Shown piece by piece: positions 12,685 through 25,909 of a DNA stretch of 64,000 bases. The first letter of the stretch is position 1. The number at the start of each line of letters is the position of its first letter. Made by a program: the position numbers and the translations under genes. Source of the stretch: Vespula vulgaris (lineage: Eukaryota > Arthropoda > Insecta > Hymenoptera > Vespidae); contig NC_066595.1 in the NCBI RefSeq assembly GCF_905475345.1, positions 7,229,001 through 7,293,000 of the forward strand, read 5' to 3'. The notes under the pieces are model-generated. The model worked only from the letters and a program-made list of their open reading frames with translations, ran no database searches and was not told where the DNA came from.

Positions 12685-12719
<35 letters not shown>
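12685..12719. repeat. (GA)n microsatellite
   Basis: A near-perfect GA run following an A/G-rich leader. Confidence 0.95.
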
Positions 12720-12722
<3 letters not shown>

Positions 12723-13273
12723 CTAGAAAAATCCAAGGCTTAGGATAATCGTGAAAATGCTGCTCGCCTTTCGTGACATCTCTTTTCTTTTCCATTGTCC
12801 GCTCTCCCTTTTTGTCTGTCTTTTACCCGCGTTGTTCTACAGTAGACTTTCCTCCTTTTCCTCCTCTTTGTATCTTCGTTTCATCTCGTATTATAAGAGC
12901 CTTTCGTATCTCTTTGATCGGTTTAATTTCGGCCCGAAGGATATATTCCTACGCCGAGGGATAGTGTCAACGGGTTCTCGTCCGCGGATTTATTTCTATC
13001 TCGATAGAGAATCTTTTTAGACCGTATCGAATTATATTTAACTTGTTTCTCTTTTGTATAGTAAAGAAAAAAGAAACAAAAAAAAAAAAAGAAAACAAAA
13101 AGCAAAAGAGGAAAAAGAATTTCAAACAGGTCGATAGTTGGAGCAGATAGATAGTTAGACCGAGAAACTCGTAGGAGTTAACTTTATTTTTTGTTTACTA
13201 TTAGATAAATTCGTTTTCACGTTTATTTGAGTTTCTATGCAAAAAGTAGAATGGACAATTTGTCTTTATCCTT

Positions 13274-13306
<33 letters not shown>

Positions 13307-13316
13307 TTCTCTCTCT
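13274..13316. repeat. (CT)n microsatellite
   Basis: A CT run with two TTT interruptions. Confidence 0.95.
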
Positions 13317-14745
13317 TGGTAAAGTCCGTTTGTGGTCGGAAGCGGAAAAGGAGCAGGAAACTCCTAGGGTGGATCTCCTAATGCTTTCGTAAATGTTCCC
13401 TACGTGAGCCGAATGTTGGTTATGCGAAGCTAGCAAATACGATTCGTCGGTCGAGTTACATTCGTGCATGGACGTCGTCCGTCAAAGAATTATGTCAAGC
13501 GTTAGGAGTGCGAGAAGCACGAACGACCGGAAAGTAGAAATTTCTCGGTCGATGGACCACTCTATTTTACCTACTTTAACCTAGTTCTACGTCGTCGTTG
13601 TCATCGAGGTAACGATCGTCTATCGGGTATCGCGATAAGATTAGCGTTTTTAGCACACCAAGCAATTTACGAATCGATGAACGGTTTTAAAAAACGACCT
13701 AGCCATCTCGAATAAAATTTATTTTCTCTTCGATGAAAAATTCAAATGAACCGCGTATACGCTCGCGGATTTGTTCATGGAATATAGCATCGAATTATGT
13801 CTGCTATTTATGTATATATGTATATATTTGTATGCATCATGTATATACTTCGATCCGCAAAGAAGAATGTAATCGATGAATGGATGAGCAGGAGCGAGTT
13901 CGTACCGTATTTATGCGACCGATTAAACACACCGATAAGATATTCTATGTTCGTTTATCTCGATTTTTATGTCTCTTTCCGAACGTTTGTTTCCTACAAA
14001 TCGATTTACCTTTGTCCGATTAACAAGTTTCTATGTAAAGCTTCGATATTTTATACAATTTTATCATCGGCGATAATGACGAGGAATTAATGTTTGTAAT
14101 TAACGGATTCGTGAAACCTATAGAGAAACTATCTGTCGAATAATATTTAAATGAATATCCATCGTATATTAAATAAGTGGGGGGATATGATCGTTGTGTG
14201 TTTATCTTTTTTCTGTTTTGTTCCTTTTCTTGTATTTAACGCGTCAGTCTAAGCCAAGTCGTGGTAGAGTGAGGATCGTCAAGGAACAACGTCTCATAGA
14301 TAAACATAGGCTTCATTGTTTTTCTTCTTGATATATATATATATGTAAGTATTTCTCTTCGATCAACTGAACAACGTATTATTAATATATATCTTCTTTT
14401 AATTAAAATTCTTTCTCTTTATAATCGCTCGATGTATTAACTCTTATTCTAATTTGCGTTTAAATGCAGTAGGCGATGTTATATTATAATTTAATGATGC
14501 GTAAATTAACGATGTGCAATACACACATATACATATATATGTATATATTTTTTTTTTAATTATATACAAATAGGATAATTCGTGTTAGATAGAATATGAC
14601 TCTCTTTCTACCGACATGAAATTAACTAGTGTGCTATTATTGACTACTGGGTACATCTTCTGGTACAGTACGTAGGGTCAGACGTGAACGAAGCCTGTGA
14701 AGCCCTGCATTGGTACGATTAGTTAAGTCGACGTCCACCTACATA

Positions 14746-14753
14746 TATAAAAA
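14746..14753 (+). promoter_or_regulatory. TATA-box-like element
   Basis: TATAAAAA sits between GC-richer blocks (14640-14740 upstream, 14754-14790 downstream). The downstream part has no ORF or clear donor. A minor internal promoter is possible; chance occurrence in AT-rich DNA is equally plausible. Confidence 0.18.
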
Positions 14754-15996
14754 GCTCTACACAGAGGACCGTACTCTGCAAACGAGAAACTTTCTTATCC
14801 AGCGAAAAAATATTCTTTAAAGATCAGCAAAGATACATATATATATATACATATATATATATACACACCTATATATGTATGTATATACACAATAGTATCG
14901 TAAATGTAAGAGTTTGAATGTTAATGTAATATCAAAAAAAGACGAAATATGTATGTATATAAACCATATCGATAATAACGAGCTACGAAATTTTAACAAT
15001 TTATGTATATTATTTTTTATACGAGATAAGGTTTATGATAAAGTTAATGTTGTTAGGGAATAGTTAAAAATATGGAGCATTTATATATGTATATACGTTT
15101 CGTATCACGGTAAGCTGATCAGAGTATCGATCAGAGTGCCTACTCTTTATTCCGAAGCTACGTTTGATCGGCCACGACTGTGAGGTTTTCATTGTCCGAC
15201 GTCAAAGGTTTCTTTGGATGTTTCAAAGGAGCGCGTTCGTGCCAATGAGCAAAAGAGGAAGACCTAAAGGAAACTATAGTAAATTTGAAAAATATCTTAA
15301 AAAGCATAGATATTTATCGTATTTCAAATTTCTTTGTTTCTCTTTGTTTCTTTTTTTTCTTCTCTGTTTTTTTTTTTAACCGTTTAAAAAAAAGTATACA
15401 TGATCGAACGAAGGTAGGTGGCTTAGCATTTTACAGAAGACAAATAGTACACTCGGAATAATACATGAGGCGGAATCGAGCGTAGTCAACGTCTGCGTTA
15501 CATGTTCGAAAAGAACGTGGATCTTACTTTATGGAGGTCGATCGAGTGTTGGGATTCGCATCGGTCGGAAACACTGCTCTTATTCTTGTCGTTTCTATCT
15601 CATAAAGAACAATGAAAGAGATGATCTCGTATCTCAACGATTTGGACGATTCTATGAATCGGAATCCTAAGGCCAACGAAAATATTCTATGAGAATATCG
15701 CAAAATTAATTTTTATCTTTATCTTTATAGAAAATATATATTTCAAAACGATATAGATATCAATATAACGGAAATTGTTATAACGAAATTTCTCTCAAGA
15801 ACGGATTTAATGAGTCCAGTCGAAATAGTTATTTTGCATAGATATGTAGATTTACTTAGGAAATACCAAGTGATGCACGGTTGGTCATGTCGAGTGGAAA
15901 CCTGGAATATCCTAAGAGACTTCTCCAGTTCCGCAGATTTCTGCTGAAGAGTATGAACGTGTAAGCTCAGAGTGATATTCTACGGAGGAAGGAAAG

Positions 15997-16041
<45 letters not shown>

Positions 16042-16998
16042 AAGAGGAAGAGGGCTCGCAAGGTCGAACTCGTTTCCCCGCATTTCGTCGTGTCGAGTTT
16101 AAACTCGTGGAAATGGTCGTCGTACTTAGAAGACTAGTATCCCTCAGTCGCGTGAATTACTCCTAGCGAGCTCTCGTATACTCTTCTAACTATAAAACGA
16201 AAGGAAAATTTCACTTTTGAAAACAACACGGACGATCAACGATAAATGGAAGTTGAATGTTCCATTCTTTAGCATGATACTTCTCATACATGTTACGTAA
16301 ATATTCATACGATTTATCTGCACGGTAACAATGTTTTGTAAATAATCGAGAAAATTGTACGTTTCAAAAAGTAAACAGTCGAAAGATAAATGTGACCTAC
16401 GCAACGATCAACAAAACAATTGGTAGGACAAATAGATACAACGAATATAGGGATAACCTTGATCTTTACGTAGGAATAAATAAATAGTATAATTCGACGA
16501 CGTAATATTTTAATCGTTTGTCACGTTACGAACGATGATTTTAAGAAGTGAAATAATTTAAACAAGATGCGTTAAAAGTTTTTACGTTATGTTAAAAACG
16601 ATTTAATTACTCTTTTGTGGCTTTCTACATTAATGTTGTAAAATTACAAGTTTAGGAATTTTTTTATGATTTGAAAAAAAAAGGATTAACTTCGGAAGTC
16701 TCGAAAAAAGTATATAATTGATTTTTAATATCGTCTGAAAACTTTTGGTATTAATATTCGACTCGAGTTAAGCAGAGGAAAATTGTTATGTAAGCATTGA
16801 AAAAATGTAAGCACGTACATAATTATATCCCAATGTTGAAACAAATCGAGATAAGAAACAATTCGTTTTATTATATAAACACATAATTATATTATACGAA
16901 AGAGAAACAATTTTGATTCGACGCAATGTCAGCGACTTTGTAAGAACGTTCCACGATTATCGAAATTACCAAGTGGAAATTATATTCAGTTACATAAG
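14754..16998. other. Intronic stretch, no gene seen
   Basis: AT-rich sequence with TA/CA runs at 14830-14890 and a (GA)n run at 15999-16039. Confidence 0.5.
15999..16039. repeat. (GA)n microsatellite
   Basis: About 20 uninterrupted AG units. Confidence 0.95.
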
Positions 16999-17000
16999 CG

Positions 17001-17008
17001 TATAAAAG
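17001..17008 (+). promoter_or_regulatory. TATA box candidate upstream of a small ORF
   Basis: TATAAAAG matches the metazoan TATA consensus. It is followed by GC-richer sequence and, 63 bases on, by an ATG (17064). No initiator sequence stands out. Confidence 0.25.
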
Positions 17009-17063
17009 CGGACGCAGCATTATCCGTTAGAACGTTTCTAGGAAAGGTTCCAAAGTCAAAGAT

Positions 17064-17168
17064 ATGAAGAATTCTCAGAAAATATTCACGCATAGAAACC
17101 GCATTCTTCTTCATTCAAGTATTTTCGCCTTTCTGGTCTCCTTTATTTTCTTTCATTTTATATTTTAG
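17064..17168 (+). CDS. Small ORF with a hydrophobic C-terminus, unrecognised
   Basis: A 34-codon ORF starts at the first ATG after the TATA box at 17001. It begins MKNSQKIFTHRNRILLHSS and ends in a hydrophobic stretch (IFAFLVSFIFFHFIF) that could span a membrane. Its composition also fits translated pyrimidine-rich intron sequence, so it is only a candidate. Confidence 0.15.
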   Translation: MKNSQKIFTHRNRILLHSSIFAFLVSFIFFHFIF

Positions 17169-17665
17169 TTCTTGGCTTTATTCTAGCAGCGTATACCTTT
17201 ATATTCAATCCCACGAATTCCATCTTTCTTGCGTGGTTTCTCTGCACGTTACTATTTGTATTTGTCTTTCGTTCTTGAAAAGGAAGAAACGAAGGAATGA
17301 AGGAATGAAGCGAGAGCAACGTAGAATATAGTAAAGCGTTAGATGAACGAACAGAAAGGATAGTGTAATTTCGTAAGGTGTGTTGTCTTACGAATTGGTC
17401 CTTTCAGAAGGGATAGTTCCCCAATGCCGAATTATATTATCTTATCCGTAGCATCGTCTTCGTGTTAGAGAAAGTTATGTCCAAACTGGAGATTCGAATA
17501 CTATTGTATTAGTATACATAAGAGAATTCTTTGATATTCATTCATTTCAATGCGAATGTTCGTTCTATCTCTTTTCAATAGTACGCAAATGTTAGGTATC
17601 TACTTAAATTTCTAATTGAAGTACCGTCTTTCAAAAGAAGACTCGTGTAATTCATAACGATGGAA

Positions 17666-17668
<3 letters not shown>

Positions 17669-17741
<73 letters not shown>
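17669..17741. repeat. Compound microsatellite (CT)n(TA)n
   Basis: A CT run at 17669-17702 passes directly into a TA run at 17702-17741. The same compound occurs in the opposite orientation at 62741-62815. Confidence 0.95.
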
Positions 17742-17748
<7 letters not shown>

Positions 17749-19021
17749 GTGTGTGTATCAAGAGTAAAGATATATCAAATGCAGTAACTGTGAGACTGTG
17801 GCTACTCGATCTAACAACTTTTTGAACTTTTACTTCTTCTCGCAAGAAGATAATGTTGACCGCTAGGATATCGCGTAGGAGGATCGCCGAGTCGTGAGTC
17901 GAGAACGGAATCGCGAGAAAAATTCCACGTAGTCGGTATCAGTCATGATCCATGTTGAATAATGCATGCTGCTTCGAAGCGATAGACGGAGAGGGTAAGA
18001 AGAGATGTGGGAAAGGGGTGAAGAGAAGGGAGATGGTTCGAATAGAAAGGGAAAGAGAAGCGAGTTGGCACGACGCACGTTGTGGATTTCCTTCCTGGTA
18101 GGTTTCTTCGAGAATTCGGCGGTTTTTCGTTTCTCCTATGCGCGAATTTTATCCGAGCATATGAAACTCTAAAAGAGATGAGTTTTATAAAAGGAATATC
18201 GTCGATATAATTAATAAATTTCAAATAGAACGAATTTCGTTTTAACGTCGATTATTGAAAAAGATTCGATTTAATTCCATTTATTTACTACTTATATATA
18301 TTATATTTATTTATTATTTTATGTATTATATATATATGTGTGTGTATGTGTGTGTAAGCTGTAAGATGTAAGCGGTCACATACTCTTTTTATTTCTTTTT
18401 ATGCGAAAGAGATTGCATGCGTTTATATAGTTCATATTCGTGCATAGAATGAAAATGCAGGAGATAAAATATGCTCGATAAAACTTTGTAGAGTCGTATA
18501 CTTTTTTACCGATCGATCGTACATGTACAAATCATAGAAGATAGTTACGTATCGTGTACCTATATACATGTATGTATCTATATAAAAGAAATTTCGCTCG
18601 ACTTTATTTTTTCGTGGGTTTTCGTAATTCCTGGGTTACGAAATGTCGAGCGAATAATAACGTTTCGAACATTAATACAGCGTAAGAGCTTTTATTCTTG
18701 CGGATTCTCGCGAATCGTCGTCGTAGATGATAATGGAAAGCAGCCGTCGCGTTCCTACTGTTTCTCGAGATAGACACCTTTCAATTTCTCGAAAAGCACG
18801 GAATCGGGTCGTGGCTGAGATCCAAGAGTCGGACAAACCTGACGGCTCGAATGGTGAGACTGATTTCTCTCGCGTGTTCAAAACGCATCTCTTGTTGAGT
18901 TCATTCCTCGAAATTTCCAATAACTCGTTCGATTTTGAGAACTTCCGAAGAAGGCCAAACGACTATCGCGGTATTCGAAATTTACCGTGCTCTCGACTTT
19001 TCTCGACGTTTCTTCCACGAG

Positions 19022-19027
<6 letters not shown>

Positions 19028-19053
<26 letters not shown>
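19028..19053. repeat. (GA)n microsatellite
   Basis: A short GA run followed by CT-rich sequence. Confidence 0.9.
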
Positions 19054-19056
<3 letters not shown>

Positions 19057-22000
19057 GACGAACATTTTCCCCTCATTTTCTCTATCTTTTTCTCTTTCTT
19101 TTTTTCTCTCTTTTCAATGATATATCCACGTATGCTATATGACGAGGATGTAACAAGAAAATTGAAATGGTTATATAGGTAGGATTGTAGTATAACAGAA
19201 AGAAGGATAAAGAATTTTGCTGCGATTTAGGAAAATTGCCGAGTTGGAAAGAGAATTATCGTACGTATCTATTATAATTTAGAGAAGAGGGAAGAATAAA
19301 GAAAAGAAAGAAGAAAGAAGAAACAAGACGGTCTTTATTTTATTTGTATCCCGGATTTCACGAAAGCGTTCTTTACTTTATCCTACTTATTTATTCGGTT
19401 ATGTTCCGATGGTTTATCTTAGTAATGAATATGGATATTAAAAAGAATAAAAATATAAATATTTCTGATATAAAATCATATTTTCTTTTCTACATAATAG
19501 AATAAAATCTGTGGAGGAAAACATTTTTCGTATCCGCGTGAAATCGATTAATATATTATTATTCATCTCTATCCATGTACATATATATTTATAAAAAGAT
19601 ATTTTGTTTAATATTTCTCGATAAAGTTACGCTTGATTACGTCGTGATACGTCTTTCCTTTTTTTAAAGAACAAGTTTAAACCGTGTTAATAAACGCGAG
19701 TACGCGTTCAATTAAAAATGAAACGATGAGTTTTTTTATAAGAATTAATTCGATGAAAGTTAGAGACCAATTCGGAAGTGGTTAGTATATATCACCACTG
19801 TAATTCACCACTTTGTTCGTCCGATCAATTAGCTACGTGATCCGCATTTCCTTTCGAAACGGAAGATGGCACGCGGCACGACAAAACGTTCTAACGCATT
19901 TCAAAGTCCCAGGTGTTCGATAACGATTCGACTAGACTGCTACTAAACAATGGCAGTGACGACATGACGAAGACTAGCGATGTAACATATCAACTTGTCA
20001 TGAATACGCACGTGATAGTCACGAACTAGAGCTTAATTGCGTTTACCAAACGTATGGTCTAATCATCTAGATGTATAATTATACAGACTATTCGCCCGTT
20101 CAATGCTACTTCTCGATGTAAATTCTCGAAATAACATATCTCTTGTTTGCTATTACGATTAATCTAAAGTTTATTACAAGCGAAATATCAGATCAATCAG
20201 AAAAATGTTCTGATAAGTTTAATTAAATAATTTTAAGTTAAGTAATTTGAATATTTTAATATATATATATATTGATGGAATTAATGTTTTATATGAAGTA
20301 TATGAAGAATGAAAAAACAAAAAATCATATTGTTTTTTAATTTTTTTAAATTTATAAATCATTTGTGTATATATATATATGCATGTATATATGTATTAAT
20401 AAAATTAATATATTATATGAAAGATCATATTATTTTTTAATTTATAAATCATTGATATCACTATCTTTTTACGACCCGATGTGATTCTAAATTCAATAAC
20501 GAGAGAATTAGCGTTAAATACCTTAACATCGTTAAATATTGATTACTGCAATTGTCCGTGCATATATTATTAACGATAATAAAAGAGATTTCATAGGCAA
20601 TCCCTTTATTTTCATACCGATTACACGCAAAAGACTTTCCTAAACGCATAACTATCGAATTACACGCTTTGACGAGGAGAGTTAAATGTCGTGAATACTT
20701 GATAAGTTTCCTACCTCTATCAAGTTTCTATTCATTGTCAGGTAACTTCGAGCTTGCCTCCGGTAGTATGAATTTTAGGCGAATACACACATACCTATGT
20801 ACGTTTATTCCCTTGATATTTCAGCGTAACGATTAATGAAAATATAGATACACGATCGGTCGTGTTAACGCTTAATGTCTTTCCCGTTATTCCTATAACT
20901 AGCTCGAATAGGGTTATTAACACTGGACTATACTTCGGATAAACTCAACGATCGGTCTATCGGCAGCAAAATAGAAGATTCTAAACGACTCGATGTCTAC
21001 GAATAAATCGATCCTTTTACGTTGCTACGTAATTAGAAAATTAATTAATATGGAATCGCATAAAGAATACATTAAGAACTTTCCATCTTCTATCGCAGAT
21101 TATAAAATCTATAATAAATGAGATAAAGTGATCGTAATGAAAGAGAGTGAGAGAGATAAAGAAAAGAAAGGAAGATATGGAGAGAAGAAACACTAAATGC
21201 GATTAGCGTGGAGAGACCACATTGATTCGTTCGTTCGTGTCGTTGGAACACGTGGGACGTAGGAAAACTTAAACGATTGCCTAGAAACGAATTTCTCCTG
21301 TGCGACGGCTATTAATTAAAGTCTCCAAGTACATACGTGCTCGATAAAGAAAAGGATGAATCCCGAGTGGATGTCGATGGTATCTACGGGGATAGTAGGG
21401 AGGGTCATTAGAGAAGGGTAATTCAAGAAAACGAGAGAGCAAGAGAGAAAAAGAGAGAGAAAAGATTAGAAATGTTCTTTTCCGATGACCAGAAACAATT
21501 TCGTTTATTTTTTTCTCTTCTTTTTTCTGATTAAGTGCCATTCGAACGCATTTCTTTTCGTTTCATTCTATTTTTCGTTTCGCTCTCTATCTCGCCCTTA
21601 TCTTGATCTTCATACAAAGATTCATTCAATCAAAGTCGATCGTTCCGAGTAAAAACAACGCCGATAGAGAGAAAATCGACGAAGAATTACCAGCGAAGGA
21701 CATTGGCGATCCTTCCTAAATTCTTGCAAAAAAAAAGAAGAAGAAAGAGGAAAAAAAGGCCACTCCATTACAGTATCGACAACGCGCTTTTCGATCTTTT
21801 ACGGATCGCCGATTTTCCTCCGCCCATTGGAACGCAAGCTCGCTCGAGCATGTAGGACTTATTGCACGGTAAGTTCCTGCGAACGCGCTGTATTTAGTAC
21901 TTTTTAAAGGCTTTCCATGCGAACGGTCATTGAAAGCAGAGGCATTGCCAACGACTCTCACTTACGACCTTGATCGATGACGACACTAAATAAGATTCGA

Positions 22001-22375
22001 AGAAAAATCCATCGTTCAATTATGCATAATATCACGAAATAATCACCGATTACAAAAACTTGCATCTTTTTTTGTCCATTGTCGTGTCTTAATAAAAGCG
22101 TTTTTTTTTTCTTAAAAAAAAAAAAATAAACACTTTTCTCTCTTTCGTAAATATCATCTTTTATCTTTCGTATCGTTTTAAGAATATTTTTATGTTTTAC
22201 TTATAAATCGGTTTATTAAAATCAACGGAGAAATCCCCTGAATTTATTGCGACGCGATCGGAAAAAAGAGCGTCGTTTTTTGGATTTAATCGGAGTAAGG
22301 AAAAAGCCTTTTCTTTCTTGCGAAGAATCACCTGTCTTAGGAACATCCTGAGTAATAGGATATGTATATATGTGT

Positions 22376-22402
22376 ATGTGTGTGTGTGTGTGTGTGTGTG
22401 TA
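22376..22402. repeat. (GT)n microsatellite
   Basis: A GT run preceded by TATATGTGTA units. Confidence 0.95.
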
Positions 22403-23444
22403 TACATATGTAAGTGTAGAAGATTAGTCTCCGACACTAGGTTCAGTATTCTCAAGACTACAGATACGAGAGACAGTCGACGAGGGATGCATGGAAAAAG
22501 CGTAGACGCGGCGTAAAGCTAAGAGAGGCTAAAGGAGCCTGTTTAAAATTCGTAGTAAGGGGTGAGGAAGACTCCTTCAATGTCTCCCGAAGGGAGAAAT
22601 TGAATTGAGGAGGGTAGATTCGCGTATAGTCAGTGTTACCAACCAACAGGACCATAGTCGTATTCAATTACTTTACCGTTCGTAGACTGGTAGATTTTAT
22701 CGAAGCTTCGAATTTTCGAAATTCAATTAGATTCGTCGGAGTTAATTTCCTTGATATCTCGAGTGCGAGCTCGTAAGGTAAGAAAATAAAGAAATACGAT
22801 ATAAGGAAAGAAGTAACCGAGGAACAGCGCAATATGTGTTTCATGGCTAAGTGTATTTTCTACTTCCAGCTTTGAAATCTTTTGGATTTTATCCTGAAAG
22901 AAAGTATTTCGCGAAGGAACAAAGTGCGTGTTTTGGGATTGCTTCTCTCAGTTACCATGTACTTTCCATCTACTCCAATTAAATTTATTCTTTGTGAGAT
23001 CAAATATTGTGTTTACGTTCCTTCGAAATACATTTCTGTTTGGAAATTTTTGCGTCGAAATTCTTTCAAATCCGTTGTATTAGGATCTAACGATCTCGAT
23101 GAACTTTTCTTTTTTATTTCCACGCCGTTCCCATTATACCAAAGTTTCACTCGACTTTCTTTCGTTCTACCAAGAAAATAACGGACGTTGTAATTGCAAG
23201 CTCTTCTTCCAACTTGTTCGTAATGAGAATTCGTAAGAAAAAGCTAAATTCTTTTTTCTCTAGATTTTGCAAATTAAATTGGACCGAATTTCTAGTTTCC
23301 GTCAATTTAACAATCTTTATATCGAATGACAATCATGCATATAAATCTTACTTATTTTCCAATGTAACTGAAACTTTCATATCGCAACATCTCTGTAGTC
23401 ATATTTACTTGTCATAAAAATTAAATAACGATGATAAAAAATAT

Positions 23445-24215
23445 CTGTTACTAGTACTAATAATATACTAGTATACATTCGTCACTTGATTTACGCATAT
23501 TATCCGTTTCACACGGTTTGTTTTTTACGCGGAAGTTAACCGAGCAAAAAGAATTCACCAGTACAAAAAAAAAAAAATACTAAAGAAAAAAGCTGATATA
23601 AATTATAAAAAGATTTATTTCACATATTTTCGTAAAAAAATTTCAATAAAAATTCTGAAAAATCATAGTAAATTTTATTCTTTACCGCTGTCTGAACAGT
23701 AATATAAAACCATTGACTTTCTCTTTTTAATTGGCATAAAGTCACTATCTCAAATTAACACACAGATAAGTGATGATACAACTCATGCATCGTGCCAATT
23801 TATACAATTTTTGATCCAACAATTTGTTTCATTATTTAAATTTGTCTTAACTTTTACCGATTACAGCGCAACAGTCAATTTTCAAATTTGTATCTAATAT
23901 TAATAATATAATTTTCAAAAATTGTAATAATATAATATTAAAAAATTGTATCTTAATATTAGTACTTGGTACTTTGATGAATTAAGTTTTCGTTTTTTGC
24001 GAAAAGAATAATCACTAATAATGAAAGAGAGAAAGAAAGGATTGTGTTAAATAAGACCGCGTAAATTAAAACCGCGTATAAATGGAGTCCGCGTAATCGG
24101 AGGAATTATTAAAAGAAAAAAAAAGTAAATAAAGAATAAATAAAAAGAAAACTCGAGTAAATAAAGTATCACGTAAATAGAGGGACGGGCATATAATAGA
24201 CAGTAAAAGTATCTG
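23445..24215. mobile_element. Degraded non-autonomous DNA transposon (Tigger/pogo-like MITE), boundaries approximate
   Basis: Two arms are imperfect inverted repeats of each other. The left arm (about 23473-23533) holds CGTCACTTGATTTACGC, then ATCCG...ACACGGTTT and TTTTACGCGG. The reverse complement of the right arm (about 24055-24195) holds CGTCCCTCTATTTACG, then CCGATTACGCGG, ACGCGGTTTTAATTTACGCGG. Repeated 'TTACGCGG / ACGCGGTTT' blocks inside long terminal repeats are typical of Tigger-type Tc1/mariner-superfamily elements (established knowledge). The interior of roughly 500 bp is AT-rich with no transposase ORF. The matching weakens toward the tips, and TATCTGTTACTA occurs at both sides (23442-23453, 24210-24221). 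I could not fix a TA target-site duplication. Confidence 0.55.
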
Positions 24216-24667
24216 TTACTATAAATATATTTTAATGTATATATTCGATCATAAAATGAAAAAAAAACAATATCGATACATTCATGAGTTTCTCAATTTC
24301 GAGTTATTCGTTAACGAAAGAAAATTTTAACATAAGGATCTAGTAACAATAGTGAACAAGTTCTGATATATTTTAATATAGTATGAAATCCGTTTTACAA
24401 CTACATAATAAGTTTTCGATCGGTTATAATGTAGAGACATCATTGATCGAACGTGTTTCGCTTCGCATAGTAAATGCTTTCGATTGTTCCTCAAGGATCA
24501 AAGGAAGGGTTCATCTATCCGTCAAACGGATTGCCAACCACAGCGTTTATGGTATGTTAAGCCAATTGTCGAAACGGAGGGCCATTATCGTGTGGACTTC
24601 GGTGAATCTAATTATCTTAGTGTTATGTTTGAACTTGTGATTCGCGCTTTGACGTAATGTCAGATAT

Positions 24668-24677
24668 TCTCTCTCTC

Positions 24678-24710
<33 letters not shown>

Positions 24711-24720
24711 ATCTCTCTTT
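24668..24720. repeat. (CT)n microsatellite
   Basis: A CT run with two small interruptions. Confidence 0.95.
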
Positions 24721-25635
24721 GTCTCTCCATCTCTCTGTCTTTCTCTTTGTCTTGTACTTACGAAATTAAAAACAGCTTGTTGTTGTGGTGTCAAGGTAAC
24801 TTTCAAAGTGTTGATAAATAAGATTACGCATATGTCCTTACGTAGATTGTAAGGTTACGTTCCTAACATATACGTATGTCTTTTAAATTATATCACGTAT
24901 GTAGCTTAATTTATATCAGTTTGCTTTTAAACACCGAAGAGTGTAGTCGTTAGAAGTTTAGATAAATTCAGTTTCTCTGTGTAATTATTATTTTCAATTT
25001 ACGCATTACTTTATAAAAGTACGTTCTTATTATAAGAAATAGATAGAAAATATAATATATATTATATATATAGATTTATTTTATTATTTTTCTTATAGAA
25101 AATATCTATAAGTACAGATATTTATTTTCTATCTCTCTATTCTTTTCTCTTTATCATAAATTACGTTTCATCGACGTTCCGATAACTTCTTTAAGAAAGT
25201 TTCGATATTTCTTACTACAAGCCACAGATGTACACATTTGTTCTTCCGAAATAACGTTTTTTCATTCGCAGAACGTTCCTCGTTACAACGGAAAAATCAT
25301 TTTCTTCTAGCGATACTCTGTTAAAGGCTTTGCCTTACTCGGTTCTTCTTTACGTTCGTTTTTCGATCGTTCATCATTTCCTTGTCTCCTTTGTGTAAAC
25401 GAAGTTGATATATAAAGGCAAGTAGTAAATGTAATATATTTTGGTCGATCGAGAAAACGTTACATTTATGTAAGGAATTAGTCGCTTTAATTTCTTTAAC
25501 GTATTATACTATTATACATTCGTTATGTTTCTCGACTGTTCAAATACGCCGGAAGTTTAATTACCAAAGAAAGCTCAAACGTGATATAATTTAAATACAA
25601 AGAATTAGCGAAGCATGAAAGGAGGTTAAGAGATG

Positions 25636-25639
<4 letters not shown>

Positions 25640-25680
<41 letters not shown>

Positions 25681-25909
25681 AGAATGAGAGAAAGGAAAAG
25701 GAAATGAGAGAGAGAGAGAGAGTATAGCGATGAATAGCGAATAGTCTAAAGGGTAAGGGCCGAAATAAAGCACTGTTAAAGAGCTACGTAGGACATCAGA
25801 AAAATCGGAGGATTTGTAAGAGTAAATCCAAAGCGAAGCTATAGCAATAGAGAAAGAAAGAGGGAAGAGGAAGAGGAAGAGGAAGAAGAAGAAAAAGAAG
25901 AAGAAGAAC
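25640..25909. repeat. Purine-rich region with (GA)n and (GAA)n runs
   Basis: (GA)n lies at 25640-25675, further GA units at 25705-25721 and GGAAGA/GAA units at 25855-25909, with unique sequence between. Confidence 0.9.

Larger units (their letters stand above)
11994..14745. other. Intronic stretch with purine/pyrimidine repeats
   Basis: A (GA)n run lies at 12685-12719 and a (CT)n run at 13274-13316. GC-richer unique sequence at 13320-13680 has no supported exon. Confidence 0.5.
17169..23444. other. Intronic stretch with simple repeats, no gene seen
   Basis: GC-richer unique patches occur at 17830-18200, 18700-19010, 19840-20000, 21780-21960 and 22480-22640. They contain short ORFs but no exon with both splice sites and no recognisable domain. 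An ATG at 19866 in good context opens only 26 codons. Confidence 0.45.
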
